Shown piece by piece: positions 1 to 7,937 of a stretch of 64,000 nt of DNA. Made by a program: the position numbers and the translations under genes. The notes under the pieces are model-generated. The model had not been told where the DNA came from, did no database searches, and worked only from the letters and a program-made list of their open reading frames with translations. The number at the start of each line of letters is the position of its first letter. Positions within the stretch are counted from its first letter, which is position 1. Source of the stretch: Pseudooceanicola nanhaiensis DSM 18065 (GTDB lineage Bacteria; Pseudomonadota; Alphaproteobacteria; Rhodobacterales; Rhodobacteraceae); NCBI RefSeq assembly GCF_000688295.1, contig NZ_JHZF01000013.1, forward strand, positions 310,001 through 374,000. The letters run 5' to 3'.

Positions 1-3
1 GCT

Positions 4-705
4 CTAATCCGGCTGATCCAGCGTGCCCGGCACGAATGCGACCGGCGCGCTGTTCCGTATCCCGGCCACTGCGAAGGCCACGAGCGCGTCCCGCGCGACG
101 CCGCGGTCGGCGACAGAGGCGCGCCCCTCCGACAAGGCCGAAAGGCGGTCGGCGGCGCGATCCTCGGTGCTGGTGAGGATCGTCGTGCTCACCATCAGCA
201 GGTAGCGCCAGAACAGGTCGCCCGTCTCGGCCCCGGGCACCGCCTTGGCGAAGGCATCGACATAGGCGCGGGCCATGGGGTTGAGGTATTCACCCACGAT
301 CCGCCGCGTGGTGTCGCTAGGCTCGAGCCGGTGCGATAGGATGAAGCGTGCCATCAGCACGCCCTGATCCTCGTTGCCGTCGCCCATGTAGGGCTCCACG
401 AAACTCGAGACGATGCGCGCGAGGTCGGGCGCCTCGCCGGCCGCCGCGGCCGCCGAGAGGATGTGGCCCAGCCCGGTCAGGCGCTCTTCCGTCACCCGGG
501 CGATGACCCGTTCGAAGACCGCCTCGGCCAGATCGTCCTTGCTTCCGAAATAGTAGTTCACGGAGGCGACGTTGACCTCGGCCTCCCGGGTGATCTGCCG
601 GACCGAGGTCGCCACGACGCCCTGCCGCGAGAACAGCAGCTCTGCCGCATCCAGAATGCGGCGGGCGGCGGGGGCCTCCGGCTCGGAAAGTCGTTTCAAA
701 CTCAT
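4..705 (-). CDS. TetR/AcrR family transcriptional regulator
   Basis: A 233-residue TetR-type repressor. Residues about 14-60 form the N-terminal helix-turn-helix: an AARRILDAAELLFSRQG helix is followed by TSVRQITREAEV and SVNYYFGSKDDL, the classic TetR signature ending in YYFxSKxxL. The remaining 170 residues are a helical ligand/dimerisation domain whose inducer cannot be read from sequence. The ATG at 705 is the only sensible start, because the DNA-binding domain follows directly. It lies 87 bp downstream of the oxidoreductase at 793-1710 on the same strand, so it may be co-transcribed with it and regulate it; that link is inference. TetR proteins usually repress their own operon in the absence of ligand. 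The gene is complete within the window. Confidence 0.93.
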   Translation of the reverse strand: MSLKRLSEPEAPAARRILDAAELLFSRQGVVATSVRQITREAEVNVASVNYYFGSKDDLAEAVFERVIARVTEERLTGLGHILSAAAAAGEAPDLARIVSSFVEPYMGDGNEDQGVLMARFILSHRLEPSDTTRRIVGEYLNPMARAYVDAFAKAVPGAETGDLFWRYLLMVSTTILTSTEDRAADRLSALSEGRASVADRGVARDALVAFAVAGIRNSAPVAFVPGTLDQPD

Positions 706-792
706 GTTTTACGATGAGCCGCGGCCAACCCGCTTGTCAATCCTCGAGGGCGCCTGTCCATCCGGGCGCCTGGTCTTCGGGGCCTTCCGCCG

Positions 793-1710
793 TCACGGCA
801 CCAGAACGATCTTGCCGCGGACGTGGCCGGCCTCGCTCTCGGTGTGGGCGCGGGCGGCTTCGGTCAGGGCCATCTCCTCGATCTCGGGCGGAGCCCAGGC
901 TCCGGCGATCGTATGGGCCACCACACGCTCCAGCCGCTCCCGGCTGCGTGTCACGGCGGGCCGCAGCGAGGTGACCCCCTCGCGCGTCGGTTCGGGGGCG
1001 GTGGCGCCGGAGCCGATGAAGGCCGCCCGGCCGCCGGGCCGCAGCGCGGCGAAGCTGCCCGGCACGGTCGCGCCGCCGACGCAATCATAGACCGCATCCC
1101 GGTCGCCCAGCACCTCGGCCAGGTCCGCCTCGCGGTAGTCGATGCACAGATCGGCCCCCATCTGCCGGAGATAGCCGTGATTCTCGGACCGCGCCGTCGC
1201 GGCCACATGGCAGCCGAGGTGATGCGCCAGCTGGATCGCCATGCCGCCGACACCACCCGCGCCGCCCTGGATCAGGACCTTCTCGCCCGCGGTCACGGCG
1301 AGCGTATCCTCGAGCCCGACCATCGCGGTCAGCCCGGTCAGCGCCATCGCCGCGGTCTCGACATGGCTGAGCGAGGGCGGCTTCAGCGCCAGCAGCTCCG
1401 AGGCGAAGACGATGTGGCTGGCATAGGCGCCCTCCTTGTCCTGCGGGCTCACGCCGAAGACCTCGTCGCCCACCTTGAGGTCGGCGCCTTCGCCGCAGGC
1501 CACCACCACGCCCGAGAAATCGCGCCCGGGCACATGCGGCAGTGCGTGTTTCTGCATCGCCTTGCCGCGCCGCACCTTCCAGTCGGCCGCGTTCACGCTG
1601 GCCGCATGGATCTCGACCAGCACCTCGCCGGCGCCGGGCACCGGGTCCGGCCGCTCGGCGGGCTTCAGCACTTCCGGGGCGCCGTATTCCTTGAACTCGA
1701 TCACAAGCAT
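793..1710 (-). CDS. NADP-dependent quinone oxidoreductase-like MDR-family enzyme
   Basis: A 305-residue medium-chain dehydrogenase/reductase of the zinc-independent quinone oxidoreductase type. The N-terminal GroES-like domain (PGAGEVLVEIHAASVNAADW, HVPGRDFSGVV) is followed by a Rossmann domain with GGAGGVGG at residues 149-156 for NAD(P)H binding, and ends in the usual HVRGKIVLVP. No structural or catalytic zinc cysteine cluster is seen, consistent with a quinone or enone reductase. The open frame runs far upstream in antisense to the next gene, but the start at 1710 fits: MLVIEF is the normal family start and is preceded by a purine-rich GAGAGGGAGAG. The physiological substrate is unknown. 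The TetR gene downstream is a plausible co-transcribed regulator. Confidence 0.9.
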   Translation of the reverse strand: MLVIEFKEYGAPEVLKPAERPDPVPGAGEVLVEIHAASVNAADWKVRRGKAMQKHALPHVPGRDFSGVVVACGEGADLKVGDEVFGVSPQDKEGAYASHIVFASELLALKPPSLSHVETAAMALTGLTAMVGLEDTLAVTAGEKVLIQGGAGGVGGMAIQLAHHLGCHVAATARSENHGYLRQMGADLCIDYREADLAEVLGDRDAVYDCVGGATVPGSFAALRPGGRAAFIGSGATAPEPTREGVTSLRPAVTRSRERLERVVAHTIAGAWAPPEIEEMALTEAARAHTESEAGHVRGKIVLVP

Positions 1711-1884
1711 GTCGCTCTCCCTCTCGTCAGTGCACCATAACGTGGCCATGGCGCGCTGCATCCGCAAAGCGCGCACGGTCCGCATATTGACATGCTCCGC
1801 CCCGGCCCCGAGGGTATGGCCGAACCGGCGCCGCGTGCCGCCCTGCCGCGACACTCTCGCTGCAGGAGACCAGGGAGACATCCG

Positions 1885-2673
1885 ATGTACAATTTCGAGC
1901 TCGTGAAACCGACCACCGTGGAAGAGGCCGTCGCCGCACTGAAGGCGGAGGAGGCGCAGCCGCTGTCTGGCGGGCAGACCCTGATCCCGACGATGAAGCA
2001 GCGGCTCGCCGCGCCCGAGGTTCTGGTGAGCCTTGCCGGCATCGCCGAGATGAAGGGCGTCTCGGTGGCGGATGGCGTGCTCACCATCGGCGGCGGCACG
2101 ACCCATGCGGTGGTGGCGAAGGAGGCGGCCGAGGTCTATCCGGCGCTCGCCTACCTGGCCGGCAAGATCGGCGACCCGGCGGTGCGCAATCGCGGCACGA
2201 TCGGCGGCTCGATCGCCAACAACGACCCGGCGGCCTGCTACCCGGCGGCGGCGCTCGCCTCGGGCGCGACGATCGTGACGAATGCACGGGAAATTGCCGC
2301 GGACGACTTCTTCGAGGGGCTCTTCACCACCGCGCTGGAAGAGGGCGAGATCGTCACCGCGGTGAAGTTCCCGATCCCCGAGGTGGCCGATTACCAGAAG
2401 TTCGAACAGCCCGCCTCGCGCTTCCCGCTGACCGGCGTCTTCGTCGCCAAGTTCGCCGAGGGCGTCCGGGTGGCCGTCACCGGCGCGGGCGAGGACGGGG
2501 TCTTCCGCTGGACCGAGGGCGAAGAGGCGCTCTCGGCCGATTTCTCCAAGGACGCCGTCGCGGGCCTGACCGTCGCGGCAGAGGGGCTGATGTCGGACAT
2601 TCACGGCTCTGCCGAGTACCGGGCGCAGCTGGTGAAGGTGCTGACCGGCCGCGCGGCCGCCGCCGCGCGCTGA
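1885..2673 (+). CDS. Orphan FAD-binding subunit of a molybdenum hydroxylase (CoxM/xanthine dehydrogenase subunit M type)
   Basis: A 262-residue protein of the FAD-binding medium subunit family of carbon monoxide dehydrogenase, xanthine dehydrogenase and related molybdenum hydroxylases. Two FAD-pyrophosphate motifs are visible: SGGQTLIP at residues 28-35 and TIGGSI at 105-110 followed by ANNDPAACYP. The C-terminal CO_deh_flav_C region is present and the length is normal. The start at 1885 follows CAGGGAGACATCCG. Such subunits work with a molybdopterin subunit (L) and a 2Fe-2S subunit (S), normally encoded alongside. Here the upstream gene is divergent and the downstream gene convergent with a 3-bp gap, so no L or S gene is adjacent. 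It may be a displaced subunit or be paired in trans; the substrate cannot be assigned. Confidence 0.88.
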   Translation: MYNFELVKPTTVEEAVAALKAEEAQPLSGGQTLIPTMKQRLAAPEVLVSLAGIAEMKGVSVADGVLTIGGGTTHAVVAKEAAEVYPALAYLAGKIGDPAVRNRGTIGGSIANNDPAACYPAAALASGATIVTNAREIAADDFFEGLFTTALEEGEIVTAVKFPIPEVADYQKFEQPASRFPLTGVFVAKFAEGVRVAVTGAGEDGVFRWTEGEEALSADFSKDAVAGLTVAAEGLMSDIHGSAEYRAQLVKVLTGRAAAAAR

Positions 2674-2676
2674 GGC

Positions 2677-3885
2677 TCAGCCCGGCAGCCAGCCGGGTGC
2701 ATGGCGCACCTGGTGCACCCCGGCGAAGCGGGCGACGCGGACCAGCTCCGCGTCGAGCCGCGCCTGCCGCCCCTTCGACAGCCTGACCCCCGGTTCCAGC
2801 CAGAGCCGCTTTACCGCCAGCCCGTCGTCCTGCCGCCGGGCGGTCATGTCGATCCGGCCGATCAGCCGGTCCCCCTCGAGGATCGGGAAGACGTAATAGC
2901 CGTAGCGGCGCTTCGGCTCGGGGACGAAGATCTCGATCCGGTAGTGGAACCCGAAGAGGAACTCCGCCCGCTTCCGGTCGCGCAGCGCGGGATCGAAGGG
3001 CGACAGGATGCGCAGCCGTCCGGTGACCTCGGGCAGCGCCTCCGCCTCGGCGACCAGGCCGGGGCGCGCGTAATGCGGCCGGGTGCGGCCGTCGGCGCCC
3101 TGCACGTCGATCCGCTCGAGCCGCCCCGCCGCCTCTTCCGCCGCGCACCAGGCGGCGGCCTCCTGTGGCGTCACATGGGCCCAGAAGGCGGCGACATGGC
3201 CCGAGGTCGCGAAGCCCAGCCGCGTGATCGCCGCGTGGTTCAGCCAGTCGATGCTGTCGGCCTCGGTCGGCGCGGGCGCCCGCGCCTCGGGCGGGATGAC
3301 CCGCTCGGTCAGGTCGTAGACCTTCGTGAAACCTTCGCGGCGACAGACCGAGAGCTGACCGGTCCGCCAGAGATATTCCAGCGCGGTCTTCGACGGATGC
3401 CAGTTCCACCATCCCGCGGTCTTACCCGGCGCGCGGTCTTCGGCCAGGTCGCCGGAGCGCACGGGGCCGTGCGCGGTGACATGGGCGAGCACCTTCTCCA
3501 CCTCCGACCGGTATTGCGTGCCCTGCCAGCTCTCCCACCGGCCATGCAGCCGTGCTTCATCCCGCGCGAAACGCAGCCGCCAGTGCGGGAAGAACTCGAC
3601 CGGCACGATCGCCGCGTCATGGGTCCAGTGTTCGAAAAGCAGCCTCTGCGTTTCAAGCAGCGGGCGGAGGTGTCTCGGCCGATAGGCCGGGCGCCGCGCG
3701 AAGAGGATCATGTGATGCGCGCGTTCCACCGTGTTCACGCTGTCGACCTGCACGAAGCCGAGCGCGCGGATCACCGACATCAGGTCGTCGCCCTTGCCGG
3801 GGCCCTGCGGCGGATCGCCCAAGAGGTGACGATGCAGGAAGACGCGCCGCGCCGCGCGGTTGGTGAGAAGCGGGCGGGGCGGCAT
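2677..3885 (-). CDS. Winged-helix DNA glycosylase, YcaQ/AlkX-like (HTH_42 family)
   Basis: A 402-residue member of the winged-helix DNA glycosylase superfamily (HTH_42, formerly DUF1006) to which YcaQ/AlkX and AlkZ belong. The catalytic-loop motif is visible as QVD at residues 46-48 within GFVQVDSVNTVERAHHM; a Q-x-D triplet is the YcaQ-like version, as opposed to Q-x-Q in AlkZ. Characteristic downstream segments include LFEHWTHDAAIVP and, near the C-terminus, a barrel region with ILSPFDPALRDRKR and YYVFPILEGDRLIGRID. Known relatives excise bulky alkylated bases and unhook interstrand crosslinks; the substrate here is unverified. Only 3 bp separate it from the upstream LacI-family regulator, so the two are probably co-transcribed, an unexpected pairing. 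It converges on the CoxM-type gene. Confidence 0.85.
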   Translation of the reverse strand: MPPRPLLTNRAARRVFLHRHLLGDPPQGPGKGDDLMSVIRALGFVQVDSVNTVERAHHMILFARRPAYRPRHLRPLLETQRLLFEHWTHDAAIVPVEFFPHWRLRFARDEARLHGRWESWQGTQYRSEVEKVLAHVTAHGPVRSGDLAEDRAPGKTAGWWNWHPSKTALEYLWRTGQLSVCRREGFTKVYDLTERVIPPEARAPAPTEADSIDWLNHAAITRLGFATSGHVAAFWAHVTPQEAAAWCAAEEAAGRLERIDVQGADGRTRPHYARPGLVAEAEALPEVTGRLRILSPFDPALRDRKRAEFLFGFHYRIEIFVPEPKRRYGYYVFPILEGDRLIGRIDMTARRQDDGLAVKRLWLEPGVRLSKGRQARLDAELVRVARFAGVHQVRHAPGWLPG

Positions 3886-3888
3886 GGC

Positions 3889-4908
3889 TCAGCGGCGCAT
3901 CGTGTCGCCGGGGTCGATGGTCGGCGCCAGCTCGACCTTCTCGCCGGGTTCGCCCTGGTCCTTCAGTCGGTCGGCGATGATCTGCGCGGCACGGCGCCCG
4001 ATCTCCTCGCGGCAGCTGTCGATCGTGGCCAGCTTGCGCGGCAGCCCGTTCAGCAGGCGGACCCCGTTGAAGCCGGCCATGCCGACCCGGCCCGGCACGT
4101 CGTACCCCTTCTCGATCATCCACAGAAGGCCGCCGGCACCGATCAGGTCGTTGGAATAATACAGGAAATCGAGATCGGGGGAGCGCGTCATCATCTCTGC
4201 CGTCATCTCCCGCCCCTTCGCGAGCGCGGAGCCGCCGGAGTAGAATTCCTGGTCGGCCACCTCGACCCCGCCCTTGGCGAGGGCTTCGGTGAAGCCCTCG
4301 AACCGCTTGCGGGCACGGTGGTCGAGCCCGACGCCGGTGCCGAGGAAGCCGATTCGCCGATGGCCGGCCTTGACGATGGCCTGCCCGATCTCGCGGCCCG
4401 CGCGACGGTGCGAGATGCCGACCATGGAATCGATCGGCGTGCCGTCGGTATCCATGATCTCCACCACCGGGATCCCGGCGGCGCGCAGCATGGCCCGCGC
4501 CGCGTCGGAATGTTCGAGCCCGGCGATGATGACACCGGAGGGGCGCCACGAGAGCATCTCGTAGAGGACCTTCTCCTCCTTCTCCGGAAGGTAATCGGTC
4601 AGACCCACGACCGGCTGCAGGTCGGTCTCTTCCAGCGTGCGGCTGATGCCGGTCATCACCTCCGGGAAGACGAGGTTCGACATCGAGGGGATGATGACGG
4701 CGACCAGGTTCACCCGCTGGCTGGCCAGCGCGCCCGCGATCTTGTTCGGCACATAGCCGAGCTGCTTGGCCGCGCGCAGCACCTTTTCGCGGGTCGCCTG
4801 GGACACGTCCCCGCGGTTGCGCAGCACCCGGCTCACGGTCATCTCGGAGACGCCCGAGGCTTCTGAGACGTCGCGGAGCGTGAGGGGGCGCGGGTCTTGG
4901 CGGGTCAC
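3889..4908 (-). CDS. LacI-family transcriptional regulator (gluconate repressor GntR-like)
   Basis: A 339-residue LacI-family repressor. The N-terminal helix-turn-helix and hinge (LRDVSEASGVSEMTVSRVLR, then YVPNKIAGALASQR) occupy about residues 10-65, followed by a periplasmic-binding-protein-like sugar domain. The overall sequence, especially VAVIIPSMSNLVFPEVMTGI and GMAGFNGVRLLNGLP, resembles the gluconate-utilisation repressors of this family, but no gluconate kinase or transporter gene lies nearby, so the effector is only a suggestion. The start codon is GTG at 4908, with AGGACA upstream; no in-frame ATG precedes the helix-turn-helix. The downstream YcaQ-like gene begins 3 bp after the stop codon. 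Confidence 0.9.
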   Translation of the reverse strand: MTRQDPRPLTLRDVSEASGVSEMTVSRVLRNRGDVSQATREKVLRAAKQLGYVPNKIAGALASQRVNLVAVIIPSMSNLVFPEVMTGISRTLEETDLQPVVGLTDYLPEKEEKVLYEMLSWRPSGVIIAGLEHSDAARAMLRAAGIPVVEIMDTDGTPIDSMVGISHRRAGREIGQAIVKAGHRRIGFLGTGVGLDHRARKRFEGFTEALAKGGVEVADQEFYSGGSALAKGREMTAEMMTRSPDLDFLYYSNDLIGAGGLLWMIEKGYDVPGRVGMAGFNGVRLLNGLPRKLATIDSCREEIGRRAAQIIADRLKDQGEPGEKVELAPTIDPGDTMRR

Positions 4909-5024
4909 GGCATTGTCCTGATGATGGACCCCAGTGTTAGCGCGAAGGTCTCAGCCGGATCAAGCGGCTTGCCCGCCCTTCCGGGCGGGCGCGCGACTGG
5001 CCCATTGTGTCACAGGGGCCAAGG

Positions 5025-7427
5025 TCAGAATTCCGCCCAGACATCGTCCGAAAGATCCTGCGCCCCCATCACCGGGCCGGCGTTGACCGCGGCGGGGAGG
5101 GCTGCCGGCGCGCGGACGGATGGCGCCGGGGATGCGGGTTGGGCGGCAGGCGCGGCGGAGGCCTGCGGAAGGGTGGTCGGGTCGATCCGGAACAGCCCGG
5201 CGATGCGGTTGAGCTTGGCCGCCTCGGTGACCATGATCTTGCCCGTGCCATGCACCTCGGTCGCGACCGCGGCATTCTTCTGCGTCACCCCGTCGAGCTG
5301 GTCCACGGCGGAGTTGATCTCCGACAGACCCACCGATTGCTCCCGCGCTGCGGTGGCGATGGAGGACACGGAGGCCGAGACCTTCTCGAAATCGAGGATC
5401 AGGCTCTCGAAGCTCTTGCCGGCCTTTTCGACAAGGTCGACCCCGTTGGTGACATTGTCCGCACTTTCCTGGATCAGGCCGTTGATCTCCTTTGCGGCGT
5501 CCGACGAGCGCTGCGCCAACGCCCGGACCTCGGACGCGACCACGGCGAAGCCCCGGCCGGCCTCTCCGGCGCGCGCGGCCTCCACGCCCGCGTTGAGGGC
5601 GAGGAGGTTCGTCTGGAAGGCAAGGTCCTCTATGACGGAGGTCACCTGCGTGATCTTCTGGGAGGAGGTCGCGATCTGATCCATGGCGGTCATGGCGCGA
5701 TTGACCTCCTGCCCGCTCTCCTCGGCATCCGCCTTGGCGCGTCCCATGATCTTGTCGGCCTCCCCCGCCGCATCTGCCGTCGACTTGACGGAAGCCGACA
5801 GCTCGGTGATCGCGGCCGCCGTCTGTTCCAGGCTGGCGGCCTGTTCGATCGCCTTCTGGCTCAGCTCGTTCGACGCATTCTCGACGTCGCGCGAATTGCT
5901 GTCGATCTGCTTGGTCGCGGCGATCAGGGCCGTCATCGTCTCGTTCAGGCGGTCCAGCGCGCCGTTGAAGGCGTTGCGGAGCGATTCGTACTCTGCCGCG
6001 AAGGGCTGCACGATCTTCGCCGTCAGATCCCCGCCCGCGAGCTTGGAGATGCCATCCGACAGTTTCTCCACGACGACGCGTTGTTCGGCAGAGCGGCGGT
6101 CCTGGTCGCGACGGGCCCTTTCGGCCTGGTGCAGCTGGACGCGGAGCCCATCGAGGTCGGAGGCGAGCTCGCCCACGTCATCGCGGCGATCCTGGTAGGG
6201 AATTTCGGTCGCATAATCCCCGGCCGCCATCCCGTTGAGCGAATTGCCGATCACCGTGAACGGCCTGGTCACGCTGCGCGCGAAGAAAAGTCCGACCAGC
6301 GCCATGATGAGCGTCATCCCGACCGCCTGCAGGCCAAGCGTCAGACCCAGGTCGTGCACGGGGGCGAGGAATTCCTCTTCATCCTGTTGGGCGGTTACGA
6401 ACCAGGTGAGCCCGCCGTACCGGACAACCTCGGAGAAGGCGCGCACCTCGCTGCCGCGCAGTCCCGTGACGGTCTCGAAATGCGGCACGCCCCCGGCAAG
6501 CAGCTGGTTCTGGAGCGTCATGTCCCGCACCGGCTCGAGGAACTTCGGGCCGTCGGCATGCCGCGAATTGCTGCGCATCTTGCCGTCTGCGCCGAGGAAA
6601 TAGACCTCTCCGGTGTCGCCGAGCCCCGAGAAGCTGCTGACCAGATCGTCGATGAGGCCCGGATCGATTTCATAGAGGAGCGCGCCGATCACGGCGCCAC
6701 CGCGATCCGTGATCGGGGAACCGAAGAAGGAGACGGGGACGCTTCCCTGCGCTTCGTAGATCTCGAAATCGGAGAAGACCGCGCCGTCCGGCGCGCTCTC
6801 GATCGCCTCTCGCCAGATGCGCGTGATCGTGCTTCCGCGCCACTGGCCGGACGCGAGGTCGGCCCCGAAATCGGCGCCCTTGGCGGTGGTGTAGACGATG
6901 TTCCCCTCGGGATCGATCAGCATGATGTCCTTGTAGCCGCGGGCGGTGCGCAGCGCGCGGAGGTAGGGGTGGAACTTGCCGTGCATGATGTCGTACTGCG
7001 ACGGCTTCTCGGGGGTCATCATCTCGTCCCGCCGGTCCTCGGGGAACGGATTGCCGGTGATGTAGGTGTTGCGGACGGCCGCCTGCGGATCCGCGCCGGA
7101 GGCCGTCCAGCTGAGCGAGAAGCTGAGCATGGCGCTCTTGACGGTCGGGTTCTCCGACTGGGTCCGCAGGTCGTTCTCGATATCCTCGAGCTGCTCTTTC
7201 AGGGCTTTCGCGCGGCTTTCCACGACGTTCCGGAACTGGTTGTTGATCTGGTCGAGCACGATATTGCTGCCGCCGACGAAGGCCGATCCCGTCAGCACCA
7301 CCGCGACCACGATCGTCAGCCCAAGGATGATCAACGGCAGCTTGACCACGAGCCGCAGGTTGCGGAGGCGCCCGAGTGGGGACCACCCGCCGGAGCCACG
7401 GGAAACAGAAGCGGCCTGCGCGTTCAT
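5025..7427 (-). CDS. Methyl-accepting chemotaxis protein with periplasmic Cache-type sensor
   Basis: An 800-residue transmembrane chemoreceptor. A cytoplasmic tail is followed by TM1 (about residues 29-50), a roughly 300-residue periplasmic region with double-Cache features ([17 protein letters not shown] and [14 protein letters not shown]), TM2 (about 360-382), a HAMP domain with [18 protein letters not shown], and a methyl-accepting domain whose hairpin tip is [20 protein letters not shown] followed by [19 protein letters not shown]. The protein ends in VWAEF, matching the aromatic-x-x-aromatic pentapeptide that tethers CheR or CheB on high-abundance receptors. I chose ATG at 7427 (MNAQAASV) because GAAGGATT lies at good spacing; an upstream in-frame start would add 15 unlikely residues. 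The ligand is unknown; amino or organic acids are typical for Cache sensors. No che genes are in the window. Confidence 0.93.
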   Translation of the reverse strand: MNAQAASVSRGSGGWSPLGRLRNLRLVVKLPLIILGLTIVVAVVLTGSAFVGGSNIVLDQINNQFRNVVESRAKALKEQLEDIENDLRTQSENPTVKSAMLSFSLSWTASGADPQAAVRNTYITGNPFPEDRRDEMMTPEKPSQYDIMHGKFHPYLRALRTARGYKDIMLIDPEGNIVYTTAKGADFGADLASGQWRGSTITRIWREAIESAPDGAVFSDFEIYEAQGSVPVSFFGSPITDRGGAVIGALLYEIDPGLIDDLVSSFSGLGDTGEVYFLGADGKMRSNSRHADGPKFLEPVRDMTLQNQLLAGGVPHFETVTGLRGSEVRAFSEVVRYGGLTWFVTAQQDEEEFLAPVHDLGLTLGLQAVGMTLIMALVGLFFARSVTRPFTVIGNSLNGMAAGDYATEIPYQDRRDDVGELASDLDGLRVQLHQAERARRDQDRRSAEQRVVVEKLSDGISKLAGGDLTAKIVQPFAAEYESLRNAFNGALDRLNETMTALIAATKQIDSNSRDVENASNELSQKAIEQAASLEQTAAAITELSASVKSTADAAGEADKIMGRAKADAEESGQEVNRAMTAMDQIATSSQKITQVTSVIEDLAFQTNLLALNAGVEAARAGEAGRGFAVVASEVRALAQRSSDAAKEINGLIQESADNVTNGVDLVEKAGKSFESLILDFEKVSASVSSIATAAREQSVGLSEINSAVDQLDGVTQKNAAVATEVHGTGKIMVTEAAKLNRIAGLFRIDPTTLPQASAAPAAQPASPAPSVRAPAALPAAVNAGPVMGAQDLSDDVWAEF

Positions 7428-7591
7428 GCGACGAATCCTTCTCAACAGGGCGGGGCCGGAGCACCCGGCCACATCGTTCAGGGCAGACAGTGACGCGGCA
7501 GTTTTAATGTCCGCTTAAACGAGATGCCGGTTTCGACATCGCGGCCCGGGAAATCTGTCGAATTGTGCCGACGTGCTGGGTGTCTCGGCGG

Positions 7592-7620
7592 ATGACAATC
7601 CCCCACGGGTTGGGTAAGAG
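7592..7620 (+). promoter_or_regulatory. Candidate promoter of tRNA-Arg
   Basis: ATGACA (7592-7597) lies 17 bp upstream of TAAGAG (7615-7620), placing a start about 6 bp before the mature tRNA at 7630. The -35 element matches consensus at 5 of 6 positions; the -10 element is weak. The rest of the 202-bp gap between the chemoreceptor and the tRNA shows nothing else. Confidence 0.35.
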
Positions 7621-7629
7621 GGGCGCGGC

Positions 7630-7706
7630 GGTCCCGTGGCTCAACTGGATAGAGCAGCCCCCTCCTAAGGGGCAGGTTACAGGTTCGAATCCTGTCGGGA
7701 TCACCA
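7630..7706 (+). tRNA. tRNA-Arg (anticodon CCT)
   Basis: A full 77-nt cloverleaf with encoded CCA. The acceptor stem GGTCCCG pairs with CGGGATC, the D arm contains TGGCTCAACTGGATAGAGCA, and the anticodon stem GCCCC/GGGGC encloses the loop CTCCTAA with CCT at positions 34-36. The T arm is ACAGGTTCGAATCCTGT. It decodes the AGG arginine codon. No integrase or duplicated attachment sequence is seen nearby. The 231 bp to the next gene hold no supported feature. Confidence 0.97.
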
Positions 7707-7937
7707 CTTTCCGGACAAAGACGGTTGCGAGCCACGCCATCGCGCCGTGCTCACCCCTGGCCGGTCCCTCGCGCGGGCGGGCAGCCTTGCGCGCCCCGAC
7801 ACAATGCGCGCCCGCAGGACGCCGGGCGGGCCTCTCATCGGGCCCTGCCTCGGCGGCGTGCGGTCCGGCTCCGCCTCCCCTCTTTCCGTTTACGTCACCT
7901 TGCGGCTAGGCTGGATCCGCAGCAGCGGGAGGAGCGG

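Noticed and set aside
7630-7706. tRNA-Arg as an integration site for a genomic island
   Set aside because: No integrase, no repeated tRNA 3' end, and the flanking genes have ordinary composition.
7478-7740. Short frames antisense to tRNA-Arg containing a TGFEPVTCPLGGGC-like sequence
   Set aside because: This is the well-known artefact of translating the antisense of a tRNA gene.
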